DNA of 64,000 bases from Bolinopsis microptera (lineage: Eukaryota > Ctenophora > Tentaculata > Lobata > Bolinopsidae): the NCBI RefSeq assembly GCF_026151205.1, contig NC_087082.1, forward strand, positions 3,885,408 to 3,949,407, written 5' to 3'. Positions 1 to 12,779 of this stretch are shown here, piece after piece. The translations under genes were made by a program, and so were the position numbers. Under the pieces are notes generated by a model. That model did no database searches. It saw only the letters and a program-made list of their open reading frames with translations, and had not been told where the DNA came from. Every line of letters begins with the position of its first letter. Position 1 is the stretch's first letter.

Positions 1-1405
1 GTTATTTCCGGAACTGCCATTTACCAAGTACAAGTACAGAAGTACAAGTAGACAAGTGTACTGTCTGGGGTGTGCAAGTACACTCGATAAGTAGAACAAG
101 ATGTGGGCCAACTCCACCAGCGGTCAGACGGGTTTAACCGCTTCTACATTAAACATGGACTGGGTATCTCTCATATTAATGATGATGTGGTGGTGTAACC
201 CAACCCCACGAATAGCCACCTAATACTTATCTCTCTCTCTCTCTCTCTCCTTCATAACAAGCTGACGACAAATCGAATTGTGTGATAACAGTAATTACAT
301 GATAATGTATCAGTTAATGATCAATCGTAATGATCAGTGCTCAAACTCAATAATTGGTATCCCGCTGGAATCACGTACAAATCCGACACTTTCACACGAT
401 CAGAATTTTACGCAGTCTCATCTTTTACACAACCCCGACAATCACACAACCCAAACTTTCACACAACCCCAACTTTCACACAACCCCGACATTCACACAA
501 CCCCGACAATCACACAACCCCGACATTCACACAACCCCAACTTTCACACAACCCCGACTTTCACACAACCCCACTTTAAAACGATCTCTCTTTTACCACC
601 ACCCAATTAGTGTCAGCCTAATTAGTCGGCTAATGTTTCAAACATTATCACGGTTTAAGCTTGGTTAGCCAACTCCAAAAATGTGCGCTGTAAACCAGGA
701 AATACCAATCATTTGTGTTGTACACACGCAGGAAGAGAAGGCAAAAGTTTAATTTCGACACATGTTTATTTTTTATTGGTGTATTTTTAATGAGTCACTG
801 ACCGAATATTGACTGAATAAATTTACTGAATATTGACTAAATATTGACTGAACAAATTTACTGAATATTTACTGAATATTGACTGATTTGTGACTGAATA
901 TGAATATTGACTGAAAATTGACTAATTACTAACTCATTAAAAAAAAGCTGAGTCTACAGGAGCATTATACCAATTTACCAGCTGCGGGCTGAATGATATC
1001 AAGGGCGGTTGAAGAAGCAGAGAAACATTGTGATCACGTGATTTACGAAAGACATTACGTCATCAACAGGGATGTTGTGCGTGACGGGAAATTTGGAAAT
1101 ATTGTGATATCACGTGATTCTTGGAAGATATCACGTGCTGACGAATTCACTTGTTTTGGAGGGGAAATTGGGAGACATTACTGACACTAATTAAGAAAAC
1201 AAAATTTGAAGTGTTTCGTTTCGGGCCTTCTTGGCTGGATATCCGGTGCAAAGAAAACTAATTAGGCCTAGGCCGAAGGAAGGAGTGTGGCGGCTCCTAA
1301 TTTAATGCAAATTTGTTGCCAGACTCTTGAAGTATTATTCTGGCATCCTTCTTGGCGGACGGTTATGGCTGAACTGTGAGAAACGTCTTTATCAGTAAAA
1401 CAAAC
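1..1405. other. Left flank, probably intron or 3' part of the Ral-like gene
   Basis: No coding exon was found here on either strand. The third exon expected for a Ras-family GTPase (switch II onward) was searched for on the minus strand and not seen, so it probably lies beyond the left edge. The stretch holds a CT microsatellite near 230-250, a 17-bp minisatellite at 427-575 and an AT-rich block near 800-905 built from repeats of tgaatattgact. Confidence 0.5.
427..575. repeat. 17-bp minisatellite
   Basis: About nine tandem copies of a 17-bp unit of the form actttcacacaacccca, with variation at the second and last bases. It is open in three frames only because the unit contains no stop codon; it is not a gene. 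Confidence 0.85.
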
Positions 1406-4400
1406 CCGCAGTGTCCGTAATCTGAACGTCTACTTCTTGTCCCTGGTAATCCATCATTGTCTGGTAGCTGTCCAGCTTGGTGGGCTCATAGTCGTCCACA
1501 AACTGAGGGGAAATGGTTTAGTTCGTTTTAGGAGAATGCAAAACCTGCCAATTATAACATTAATTGTTGTCGAAACAAGACAGTAATCATGCAAATGGGT
1601 AGGAGTATTTATATTACATAGTATTTATATTACATGACATGTAATATAGACATTGTCTTTCCCCTCAATAAGGGTGTTTTCTGATTTCTAAACTGAGCTA
1701 CTCAACTCAGGGGTAGAATTTGTCAACCAATTTGTCAACAAGACAAGTTCCAAATTCTTAATCTGAGGACCCAAAACTGAAGATAAACGTCTCACCCAAC
1801 ACTCTAGTCAAGGCCCGCGAGTACATTTTAAATTAACTTTTAATCAACTTATTAGTTGAATCTGCTAAAGTTATGTTAGGAGTTGGTTCTCAGTTTTAGA
1901 CATCTCTTTTGAGACAACAGTTCATAGACTAGAGGGGTGCAAGTGGGTTCTGGAGTTCTGATATTTAACCAAAACTATTTTCAACCGATCAAGCTACAAC
2001 TGCCCTTCGCACGCGCATGTTAATTCATTTCATATCCACTGTGGTTATCATCTAACTTAATGTATATTATTTAATCCAATTTAAGATGTAAACACAATAC
2101 AATATATACACATAATGACAATATATTATATATAATGGTTACATCTGATAGCTCACACAATACACACAGAAAACAGCTGGTAGATTTAAAACGTGTTTTA
2201 TGCAGGCTACAACAAGAGAACAAGCACACGTGGTGCCTATAAAATCATGCACAATCTGGAACGTTTAAAGGTCGGGAAAATACTCTAGAATATTCCGTCT
2301 GCATTTTATCTTGTTTTTATATCAAGGTTACAGTTGTAATAATATGTCAAGAATAGAATATAGAGTCAATACTGTTGTAGGGTTAATGAATAATGTGCAT
2401 TGTATACAGTGTATGTACTCAATACACTGTATCTTATTAGCATATTACAGCACTAAAACTATAATACTAGAATTGCACTAGTGTACACTGCACCAGAATT
2501 GCATAAGAACTGGTACTATTACTGCACTAGCAGTGTACTGCACTAGAAATGCCCTATTGTAGTGTACTGCACTAGAAATGCACTAGTAGTGTACTAGTAG
2601 TGTACTGCACTAGGTAGGATTCAGTGCACTGTCTGTATTATAACTGTGATTAGTTTATCTCTACATACACCCTGCTCCGTACCATCACTGTATTATACTG
2701 CTCATATAATACACACAGCAGCAACTAACACAACACACAACTGAATTAGTCATTACACACACATTTCTACTGCTAACAGTCTTCCGTAATTACTGAACAT
2801 GCTAACCTATTGGAATGTGTAGGAATGCAAATAACGAACAGATTAATTTGCATGTGGGTTTCAATCTTACGTGGTAATATACATTAAACTCAGCAAAGGG
2901 CTGCGATAGCGTTCATTGGAAAATTGAGCTGTTTTAGGTGGTCTTAAAACCATATTGTGTAATTCCAAAACCTCATTTTAGACTTCATAAAAGTAGATAT
3001 GTACTTCACAACGTCATAACTCAAATCTCCATGTGTGTGAAACAGCAATGTAAATGTTTTTGAAAGCCATGTATTACACACTGTACGAACCAACACACGT
3101 AATTCCACAACTTGGTCTGATCATTTCCATATTTAACAATGACACCAAGTCACATGTGTGAAGCCTGGTTTCCTTTTATAGAATCCAGTACAGGTCATCA
3201 TTCTCTGTGTTTACGCCTATAATTGATGCTGCAACAATTAATAAAAGATTGCAGTATTTCTAAATCACATACACGTGGAGGAAGTGAGCTGTTATTACCA
3301 GTTAATGGTTAAAACTGCACTTTTAAAATGTATGACGTAGAAATTTAGGCATGTGAATGAATTATAAGAATGTGCGAATAATTAGGAATGCGAATAATTA
3401 GGAATGTATGCGATAATATTAGGTATTTATGCGGATAATTATGAGGAATGTAAGAGAGCAATTTGCACTTCTTACACTACAAATATTACATTTCATCTTT
3501 TCATATTAGGTATGCCAGCGTTAGTTAATAGTTTTACACAGAACCAGAGTAAATTGAATACTCAAAGTCCACTTTACAGTTCACACAATACTCATTTCAA
3601 ATCTAGACTCACAGAAGATGTGAACACAACATAATACAATAATTATACCGTACTAAAGTACTAACTACACGATGATATGGGGATTCAACTCTAACCATTT
3701 TATCAGAACATATTGTATTTTAAATTATTACAGTGTACATTACGACACAATTTCATATGTAACCAGGCTAATATTATTCTAGTGATCAGTACAGAAGTAG
3801 TGTGTATAAAACACACTTTAAACCAACAACTGCACGCTAATTTCACGTTTTGCTAATGCTTGTATTCTGTAAGGATGCACTTGAAAAAAAAACAAGGATA
3901 TCCTGAATTCCGATCATTCTTCTCCTTTTCTTGGCCAGGAATTTAAAAACATTACGGTGTCGGGACCTCCATGAACTTGTCATCATGACACAGAAGTTGC
4001 CAGAATTTCCAATATATTGACTGCATACATTAGGGAAAGTTCATACTTTCGTAAATCCTAGTGATTAGATTTAAAGCAAATGTTAGTGTGAATACTGGCA
4101 AGCCGGAAATAGTTAGGGTGGGTTGGTTTGTGGACCAAGCTAGTTCGGACCCAGCCCTGATATCTTGAGTGAGGGTTTGTGGACCCAGCTAGTTCGGACC
4201 CAGCCCTGATATCTTGAGTGAGGGTTTGTGGACCCAGTTAGTTCGGACCCAGCCCTGATATCTTGAGTGAGGGTTTGTGGACCCAGTTAGTTCGGACCCA
4301 GCCCTGATATCTTGAGTGATGGGTTGTGGACCCAGCCCTGATATCTTGAGTGAGGGGTTGTGGACCCAGCTAGTTCGGACCCAGCCCTGATATCTTGAGT

Positions 4401-5674
4401 GAGGGGTTGTGGACCCAGCTAGTTCGGACCCAGCCCTGATATCTTGACTCTTGAGTGAGGGGTTGTGGACCCAGCTAGTTCGGACCCAGCCCTGATATCT
4501 TGAATGAGGGGTTGTGACCCAGCTAGTTCGGACCCAGCCCTGATATCTTGAGTGAGGGGTTGTGGACCCAGCTAGTTCGGACCCAGCCCTGATATCTTGA
4601 GTGAGGGGTTGTGGACCCAGCTAGTTCGGACCCAGCCCTGATATCTTGAGTGAGGGGTTGTGGACCCAGCTAGTTCGGACCCAGCCCTGATATCTTGAGT
4701 GAGGGGTTGTGGACCCAGCTAGTTCGGACCCAGCCCTGATATCTTGAGTGAAGGTTTGTACTTTGTGGACCCAGCTAGTTCGGACCCAGCCCTGATATCT
4801 TGAATGAGGGGTTGTGAACCCAGCTAGTTCGGACCCAGCCCTGATATCTTGAGTGAGGGTTTGTGGATCCAGCCAAATTAGACCAAGCCCTGATATCTCC
4901 AATATCACAATCCAAAAATTTACCGATCGTTTAGTGATCCTGGTTATTGCCATGTACGACTAAAAGATAAAACCTGTCCACTCGTATCGTATCACCCGAT
5001 AATTTGTTGTAATTATGTAATCACGAGTACACCGCTAATTACAGTGCAAGAGATATATCGGGGATCTTGCTTAGCATGCTGTACCGGCAAACTGCACCAA
5101 TTATCAGTGTCTATTGTAGATAACACGTACAGTACCATCTGGTGCAAACTCACAAGTTTAAATAGCGGTATAAAGACGGCAAGATGGCGGGAGTACGAGA
5201 TCAGGTTACCCTTTCAACCTACTAATTATTACTATTCGAGAGTGGGTAGGTGCTGGAGGTCGGCACAAGTATATTGATGCTACATTTTAAAGAACACTCT
5301 GTGGTCTTATAAGACTATTAAATTATAAGACTAGTCAATGAGGAGACTAATTAAGACTATTAATGAAGAGCAGTAAATCTTTGCTACTTACCAAATTTAC
5401 TGCTTGGTAATGGCAAAGTGTGAAAACTTCATTTTAAAATGAAATCTAGTCTACATGAAAACGCTAAGTTCAAAAAGATACAAGACAAACATACAGAAGA
5501 GTTGACTTGAGAACAGACAAACGAGGAGAAAATCACAAAAACAGTAGAAATAACAAACAATAAACAGGAAAAGCCACAAACCTCCTGGTAGAGAAGTCGA
5601 AGGGTAATAGCACTCTTACCGACTCCCGGGGCCCCAATCACCGTTATATTGTACTTTGAACTATTGGTCGTCAT
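1406..5674 (-). CDS. Ral-like small GTPase, first two coding exons (partial)
   Basis: Exon 1 is 5674-5582 (31 codons, ATG at 5674) and exon 2 is 1502-1406; the splice sites are cag/TTT and GAG/gtttgt, and the join is in phase. Exon 1 has the P-loop GAPGVGKSA (residues 14-22). Exon 2 carries a switch I/effector segment FVDDYEPTKLDSY, which follows Ral (YEPTKADSY) rather than Ras or Rap, and ends in DTAG of the G3 box, cut by a donor. Family knowledge: Ral GTPases act at membranes in exocyst, vesicle and endocytic signalling. Odd points: the residue equivalent to Ras Gly12 is Pro16, and intron 1 is 4.1 kb with a 49-bp minisatellite inside. The remaining exons (switch II, NKxD, C-terminal CaaX) are not in the window. 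Family assignment is firm, Ral subfamily likely. Confidence 0.85.
4126..4905. repeat. 49-bp minisatellite in intron 1 of the Ral-like gene
   Basis: About fifteen tandem copies of a 49-bp unit that includes gtttgtggacccagctag, ttcggacccagccctgat and atcttgagtga. Copies are nearly identical, with a few shortened units (near 4320) and small insertions (near 4447 and 4757). The minus-strand open frame through it is a by-product of the repeat. Confidence 0.9.
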
Positions 5675-7642
5675 CGTCGTTTAGTTCCTGTACTGATTAT
5701 CATATAATTTTATTCAAATAAAAAATATAACATAAATGAATATCTTAAAGATCTGATAAGTAGCCTGAAAAAAAGGAAAAACGGATACATAAACTAAAGT
5801 CTAAAACTAAAACAATGATGAAAACGATGAATAAGGTACCTGGTACTATACAATATATAATATACATTTGTATTGTTTTGTAACACATCAGTAAAACCAT
5901 GAGGTGTCGTGTTCTAACTTATAAAACCTTTAAAAGTGGTGTTTTTTGTTGACAATAAAACAATCTGACAAGAGTGTTACAAAATGTGCTTTCTATAGAA
6001 AAGCCTGAGTGAACGGGGTAGATTTCTAAACTAAGATTTATCTTGAGAAAAGGTAAATAAATAAAAGCTGGTCAACTGGAAGAATGTTTTAAACCATGAA
6101 TCTGCTTTGAGATTTAACAACTGAAATATGAGCTCTGAAACGTAAAGCTACCTAATTAAAACCTTCATTGCATTATAGTTACTCTATTACAATCCAATTA
6201 TTAAACCACAATCAAAAAGATTAACATTATATCCACTAAGTTTATGAAAGGGACCCTTACCTGTAGCTAATGTCCTAGTAGGTTGGTTATGTTTTTCATA
6301 GCAGGAGCAGAGAACCCGTCACGTATTGTTTTTACAGCACTATCTGGTTTACATGCCTGTACGGAACAACACGTTACTTTTCTAGTCTTACAATAAAATT
6401 GAAATTCAATATTTTTATGGATCATTAGAATTTGTCTTAAAAACAAAATAACATGCATACCTACTTGAGTACGTAATGCGTTATATGATAAAACGTTTTA
6501 AAACTTTATGATTATCGTAGTTTAAAAGAGATCATGACTGCTATATGTTACTCATGTTTTTAAGCTAATTTTACATTGTTGAGACATGGAATTGTCCTGA
6601 AAATGTGCAATCTTATGTCATAAATGTGCAGACAGTAAAAACCTGTTAAATTTTACAACTAACGTCAATATGTTTTACAACATTCTAATCTAATAGATTA
6701 AATTATCATAAATTTACATAAGTTACCCAAAAAACAACATAATTTCTGATACGAGTAATAAATTGTTATAAAGCATAAGAATTTAACAAACATCAAAGTA
6801 ATAACATGGACTATGCTAACTAAACACCAAAGCTCAGGGCTTAAGACGATTCGAGTTCTAAACAATCTTTACGGAATTCTCAGAGGTAGAATCAACCTAC
6901 AGGTATGTAGCTACATAAACCAACAGTATTCCTTCCATTTCAGGCGTCGTATTAATTTAATGAACAGTCAATCAGATAGAAGATATTATAATAATAAACG
7001 TTCAACGTTTTATCAGCGGCTAATAAATAATCACCCAAATATTCAACCTCATGATTAAAAAGATTTAAACACTACAACCATAGGATATTGGATCAAATAA
7101 TTATTTGCAAAATAAACCTATAAAATATTAGAGGCAGAACATAATAGCATCAAATTATTTTTAAACCTAAACTGTACAACTGAAAAATGAAATGTACACC
7201 TGAGCATGAGACAGTAAAATGGTACAATTCAATCATCAATTAGATATGATGACTTATGGACTGTGTTAAATTCTGCGGCCATATTCACATATTCGTAGTT
7301 ATAAAGCATGTTCATGTCATGTTGGGCGATTCGGCTACAATCAAAATCGTCGAAAAAACGGTCGTCTTTTTTTGCCAGGTCTACATTTCAAATGCGACAA
7401 AATCAAATTTCAGACCAAACAATATGCCTAGTACTAATCACATAATTCCACCATACACAGGGGAATATCCTAAGACATCTCCTTACGTTATACTTACATT
7501 AAACACATAATATAATACCATACGTATTCGACACATAAGCTAAGATTTAAATTAAAGCCTAGCTATCTGAAATTCTACGTATAATCAACAATCAAGTCGC
7601 ATGTGACAAACATGTGAGTCACATGTGATGTCACATCCAAAG
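5675..7642. other. No gene seen
   Basis: AT-rich sequence between the 5' end of the Ral-like gene and the 3' end of the next minus-strand gene. Short open frames are not supported by splice sites, homology or composition. The 5' UTR and promoter of the Ral-like gene probably lie just right of 5674. Confidence 0.5.
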
Positions 7643-8517
7643 TTATACAACTTCTTTCTCCATCTTTGCAGCTACACTTGAGTTCAGGTAAACAGAAAGG
7701 AGCATCAGGATAAAGGAACGGCAAGTTGAAGCGTCTATAGATGCTTTTGTGTTGTTATCCATGAAGTGCATGAGTTCAGGAATGTAGAGAGCAATACAAA
7801 CCAGTCCCATGACAACTGTCAGCATGTTCAACTGCAGTAATATTGTAATTTTATTTGGTACAGAAAGTTATGCCTGGTGTTACAACAAAGTCTGCATGAT
7901 TTGTCTACGGTACCTGGGCTTATTTTGTAATCATAAATACGTTTAATATAATACAGTTAAAACAGTTATACTGCATTATCGATTAAAACCCCTGAAACTC
8001 CTTATCAAAACCATGCACAACTCTTACCCTGTTCCTCTTATAGCTCATGATTAATAAAGTATGTGCTGGTATCCACAAGGTAAACAGCAGCATCATCATA
8101 CTTGATATTCCTATCTGGTGTGTCTCTGCAACTGATATGAAATCATAGCATTATGAACTGTCTGATTATATTATGACAGATGAATATTATTTCACCATCA
8201 GAAAACTCAGCAAAAGTCTCTTTATTGTTTTTGAAGAGGCAGAAAAACTTGAATATCAATCTTCATATCGTGAAGTCTAAAGGAAATTAAACTTTAGAAC
8301 CACGCAAACCTGTAGGTGTTTTGAAGGAGCAGATAACTCGGTAGGTGGTTGGGGTATACTCAAACATCTTGTAGAACATACAAGGCGCCATCATCAGGAA
8401 AGGGCATATGAAGCAGAGTATCTGTAACTTGATGTGTTTAACCGAGTTAGGAGAACCTGCAGAGACGAAGAGGACTAGTTCAAGCCACAGGATCCAGGAG
8501 ATTAGCACCAACGTTAG
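7643..8517 (-). CDS. Polytopic membrane protein, GPCR-like, 3' exons
   Basis: Three exons join in phase on the minus strand: 8517-8310 (atttcag/CTA; ACAG/gtttgc), 8125-8028 (ttgcag/AGA; AGG/gtaaga) and 7831-7643 (ctgcag/TTG, stop at 7643). The product has four to five hydrophobic segments: around ISWILWLELVLF, ILCFICPFLMMAPC, MMMLLFTLWIPAHTLLIM, MLTVVMGLVCIALYIPEL and a last one ending near SVYLNSS. The prolines in the last helices and a short KRNR loop resemble TM5-TM7 of rhodopsin-class receptors, but no DRY or NPxxY motif is intact, so this is only a likeness. The 5' exons are uncertain: a hydrophobic open frame at 10256-10017 and a possible exon at 9489-9387 (ends in phase) could supply earlier helices, but I could not join them without a stop. 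The gene may continue upstream or be partly decayed. Confidence 0.55.
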
Positions 8518-8537
8518 CTGAAATCATATATATATCA

Positions 8538-9032
8538 CAGGAATCGACCGGGACATGATTTCAGGCCTGACCGGGACCGGGACCAAGAATCCTGAATTAA
8601 CCGGGACCGGGATCATAAATCAGCATTTGACCCGGGACCGGGACCGGGATGAAAAATGTGACTTGACCGGGACCGGGATAGCTCAAAATTGCCAATCCCG
8701 GTACCGGGATTCCCGGTACTGGGAATTCCGGTCGATTACTGGTTAATTCATGATCATAATTTATTACTCAAACTTGTTTAGCAATTTTAAACATTGTTTT
8801 ATTTGGCTCAGAGGATGTTTATAGATGAAATTCACAATGAATGAAAGGAAAAACTTAAAATCACAGTGAATGAAATTATGTAAAAGATCCCGGTCAAAAT
8901 CCCGGCAAATTTGAGTGATTGACCGGGACCGGGATCGGACCAAGAATCATGAATTAACCGGGACCGGGATCATGAATCAGCATTTGACTGGGACCGGGAT
9001 AGCTCAAAATTTCCAATCCCGGTCGATTCCTG
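8538..9032. mobile_element. hAT-type MITE with GGGACC-rich body (copy 1)
   Basis: A 495-bp non-autonomous DNA transposon. It has perfect 16-bp terminal inverted repeats (left CAGGAATCGACCGGGA, its exact complement at the right end) and a perfect 8-bp target duplication ATATATCA (8530-8537 and 9033-9040). CAG ends with 8-bp duplications are hallmarks of the hAT superfamily. The body is made of ccggga/ccggtc hexamers separated by AT-rich spacers, with no coding sequence. It lies just upstream of the exon ending at 8517, in the presumed intron of the membrane-protein gene. A larger relative lies at 36183-37149. Confidence 0.92.
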
Positions 9033-10364
9033 ATATATCACCATATCAACATACATGTTATATTTTACTGTGGTATTCTGTAGGTGATGACTGAGATGTC
9101 ATACAGAAGATTTTATGTCAAAATTACCTTTAAAATTATAATAAACGTGAATAATTTACTCAATCACAATATACAGTGTACGTAATATCCGGATAGTATA
9201 CGTAATATCTGGATAGAAACATTATTTATGAGTTGCATTGTTTAGTGTTTCTAATCATTCCGTAAATATGACCAAGGGAAGCTGCTGCTTTCAGGTGTAG
9301 GTGACTACGGAAAACAAAATTTAATATAAGCAACTGAGCAAAAATGTATGAATTTCAAAAAGGTTCAACATTTTTAAGTGACAAACCAATTCAACATGCA
9401 TGCATGTTCCAGAATTTATTCGAGTGGTATCACCAGCTTTAAGTAGAACAACGTCTATTGCTCTATAACACAGCACTGATAGAACTGACCTGTAGGGAGG
9501 TTGAACCATTATATGCACCAAAACCATTTGAAGTTTAAAATTGATACTTAATTCAATTCAAATGTGAGGTCTAACATTATTTTAACAGTATCACATTGGT
9601 GACAAACAAACTAGCTACTTACAATCCTTGTCGGTTCCTGATATCAAGAAACAGATCTGATTGGTTGAAGTTATGAGGAATTTTGTAGTACATTGGTCCA
9701 TTTATTGCAAACAGAACCAGAAGTTCAATGAACATAACAAAATTGTAAAACTCCATTCTGTGCTGTAAAACATAATTTTAGTGAGAATGGAATAACAATT
9801 TAATTTGGGATCATAATTTGAAACAAATTCTCCTGATCCAGTCACAAATGAATGACCATTGCATCGAAGTTCTGTCACTAGCAATGTTTGATATCTGTTT
9901 CAAGGAAGTCATTATTTACCAATATTGTTTTTAATCAAATAGAATCAATCAAAACAAAAGTTTTGCTTGAGAAAATGAAACAAATGGACCAATGATCTCA
10001 CCATAAAATCAATGAATTATTCAGGACATAAACAGTATTCGCCATCGGCAAGATCGTTATCGGCAAAACAAAATCTAAAGGGTTTTGCCGGGAATAAAGG
10101 AAATATTAAATCTGTGACAATTGAAATCTCTTTTTGTAGGGAAAAAACTCGTCCTAGGATGAGTGGTTGCAAATATTTTTGGGGCAACCTTGTTTTTATT
10201 AAGAAACTAATCGCACTGGTAAATATCACAATGAATATCATCGTAATAATAAGCATCGGTCAACATTGCCATTTTATCGTCTTGACCTTTCTAAATAGAA
10301 GCCAAAATAGCTGACTAGCTCTTATTCATCATTGCATTTACATCATACTGTAACAAATTACACA
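9033..10364. other. Uncertain 5' region of the membrane-protein gene
   Basis: Minus-strand candidates: 9489-9387 (acceptor ccctacag, donor GAATTG/gttt, ends in phase with the exon at 8517), an open stretch 9693-9623 ending in a good donor (gtaagt), and a hydrophobic frame 10256-10017 whose first part looks like a membrane helix and whose middle contains SIVTDLIFPLF, reminiscent of receptor TM2. No combination that I tried gives one uninterrupted reading frame to the 3' exons. Confidence 0.3.
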
Positions 10365-10917
10365 CAGTGGCGTAACGTTGCCTGTTGGCGCCCCCCTGCC
10401 GAAAAAAGCGCCCCCCTGTTGGCGCCCCCTCCCCTTTTGGTGCCCCTCCCTAAAATTGAACAAATTAGGTGATATTAGAGAATACGCCGGTAAAATCTCT
10501 AAAAAAGTGTGTATCTAGAGTAGACTGACCTGAATTTTCACTTTTTCGTCCGATCATCTTGGAAAGTTTTTTGTACATCCCCATAGACGTAAATAGTAAC
10601 CAAAAAAATTATTTTTGAAAAATTCGGAAATTTAGGTGTTCCCCAAGCCGTTTCCATGACAACCGCGCTCGCGAACCTCAGAAATCTGGAAAAATTCGAT
10701 ATCTCAGGACCCATTGCACCTACAGAGTCAAAATTAGGCTTAAAAGATGCGGAATCAGCACATTTATATGAGACTTATTAATAAACATATAGCCTAAAGT
10801 GCTCACTTTCGTCAAAAATTGCAAAAAACACATTTTTTGTACATTTCCATGGCAACCGCGCCCTAAAATTTGGATGTGCATCTCTATTTTTCAGTCAAAC
10901 TATGAACAGCTCAGAAC
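10365..10917 (+). repeat. Left long terminal inverted repeat
   Basis: Begins CAGTGGCGTAACG, followed by a segment of ggcgcccccc runs, then the ~400 bp shared with the right end. The repeat ends at gaacagctcagaa, exactly where the minisatellite unit begins, so the minisatellite appears to have grown out of the inner end of this repeat. Confidence 0.85.
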
Positions 10918-12770
10918 TACAGGGGGATAACTACAGGGGGAGAACTAGAGGGGAGAGAACAGCTCAGTACTACACCTGAGGAAGAACTACAGGAGGGAGA
11001 ACAGCTTAGAACTACATAATTCTGAGCTGTTCCCCCATGTAGTTCTCCCCCTCCTCTGTAGTTCTCCCTCCTGTAGTTCTGAGCTGTTCTCTCCCTGTAG
11101 TTCTGAGCTGTTCTCTCCCCTGTAATTCTCCCCCTATAGTACTTCTGAGCTGCTCCCCCTGTAATTCACCCCCTGTAGTTCTGAGCTGTTCTCTCTCCAT
11201 GTAGTTCTTTTGAGCTGTTCTCCCCCTGTAGTTCTTTTGAGCTATTCTCCCCCCTCCCTGTAGTTTCTTCTGAGCTGTTCCCCCATGAAGTTCTGAGCTG
11301 TTCCCCCTGTAGTTACCCCTCCCCTGTAGTTCTCCCTCCCTGTAGTTCTGAGCTGTTCTCTCCCCTGTAGTGCTCCCCCTGTAGTTCTGAGCTGTTCTCC
11401 CCTGTAGTTCTCCCCCTGTAGTTCTGAGCTGTTCTCCCCCTGTAGTTCTTCCTCCTGTAGTTCTGAGCTGTTCTCTCCCCATGTAGTTCTTTTGAGCTAT
11501 TCTCCCCCCTCCCTGTAGTTTCTTTTGAGCTGTTCCCCCATGTAGTTCTCCCCCTCCCCTGTAGTTCTCCCCCCCCCCCCTGTAGTTCTGAGCTGTTCTC
11601 CCCCCTGTAGTTCTCCCCCTGTAGTTCCATGAGCTGTTCCCCCATGTAGTTCTCCCCCTCCCCTGTAGTTCTCCCCCCCCCCCCTGTAGTTCTGAGCTGT
11701 TCTCCCCCCTGTAGTTCTCCCCCTGTAGTTCTGAGCTGTTCCCCCTGTAGTTCCCCCCCTCCCCCGTAGATCTCCCTCCTGTACTTCTGAGCTGTTCTCT
11801 CCGCTGTAGTGCTCCCCCTGTAGTTCTGAGCTGTTCTCCCCCTGTAGTTCTTCCTCCTGTAGTTTTGAGCTGTTCTTCCCCTGTAGTTCTGAGCTGTTCT
11901 CTCCCCTGTAGTTCTTCTGAGCTGTTCTCCCCCTGTAGTTCTCCCACCCTGTAGTTCTGAGCTGTTCTCCCCCTGTAGTTCTTCCTCCTGTAGTTCTGAG
12001 CTGTTCTCCCTTGTAGTTCTTCTGAGCTGTTCTCTCCCCCGTAGTTCTTCTGAGCTGTTCTCTCCCCTGTAGTTCCTCTGAGCTGTTCTCCCCCTGTAGT
12101 TCTCCCACCCTGTAGTTCTGAGCTGTTCTCCCCCTGTAGTGCTTCCTCCTGTAGTTCTGAGCTGTTCTCCCCCCTGTAGTTCTCCCACCCTGTAGTTCTG
12201 AGCTGTTCTCTCCGCTGTAGTGCTCCCCCTGTACTCTGTAGTTCTGAGCTGTTCTCTCCCCTGTATTTCTCCCTCCTGTAGTTCTGAGCTGTTCTCCCCC
12301 TGTAGTTCTTCCTCCTGTAGTTCTGAACTGTTCTCCCCCTGTAGTTCTCCCACCCTGTAGTTCTGAGCTGTTCTCCCCCTGTAGTTCTCCCACCCTGTAG
12401 TTCTGAGCTGTTCTCCCCCTGTAGTTCTCCCTCCTGTAGTTCTGAGCTGTTCTCCCCTTGCAGTTCTTCTGAGCTGTTCTCTCCCTGTAGTTCTCCCACC
12501 CTGTAGTTCTGAGCTGTTCTCCCCCTGTAGTTCTCCCACCCTGTAGTTCTGAGCTGTTCTCCCCCTGTAGTTCTTCCTCCTGTAGTTCTGAGCTGTTCTC
12601 CCCTTGTAGTACTTCTGAGCTGTTCTCTCCCCTGTAGTTCTCCCCCCCCCCCCCCCCCTGTAGTTCTGAGCTGTTCTCCCTCCTGTAGTTCTTCCTCAGG
12701 TGTAGTACTGAGCTGTTCTCTCCCCTCTAGTTCTCCCCTGTAGTTATCCCCCTGTAGTTCTCCAGCACCA
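10905..12770. repeat. Minisatellite with inverted terminal arms
   Basis: A long array of two alternating motifs, ctgtagttctgagctgttct and cccctgtagttctccc. From about 11013 to 12770 the array runs in one orientation, but its first ~105 bp (10905-11012) are in the opposite orientation and are the reverse complement of its last ~105 bp (12663-12770). The whole array is therefore flanked by its own inverted arms. Long open frames on the minus strand reflect a repeat unit with few stop codons and low-complexity NSSELQG-type peptides; they are not genes. Confidence 0.9.
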
Positions 12771-12779
12771 CCTGTCCTT

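Noticed and set aside
278..668. Three overlapping plus-strand frames rich in HTTPTFTQP
   Set aside because: All read the 17-bp minisatellite; one begins at TTG, not ATG.
4621..4953. Minus-strand frame with repeated IRAGSELAG
   Set aside because: By-product of the 49-bp minisatellite.
11012..12539. Long minus-strand open frames (up to 495 codons) rich in NSSELQG and NYRG
   Set aside because: They are three frames of the same minisatellite, whose unit lacks stop codons; composition is pure repeat.
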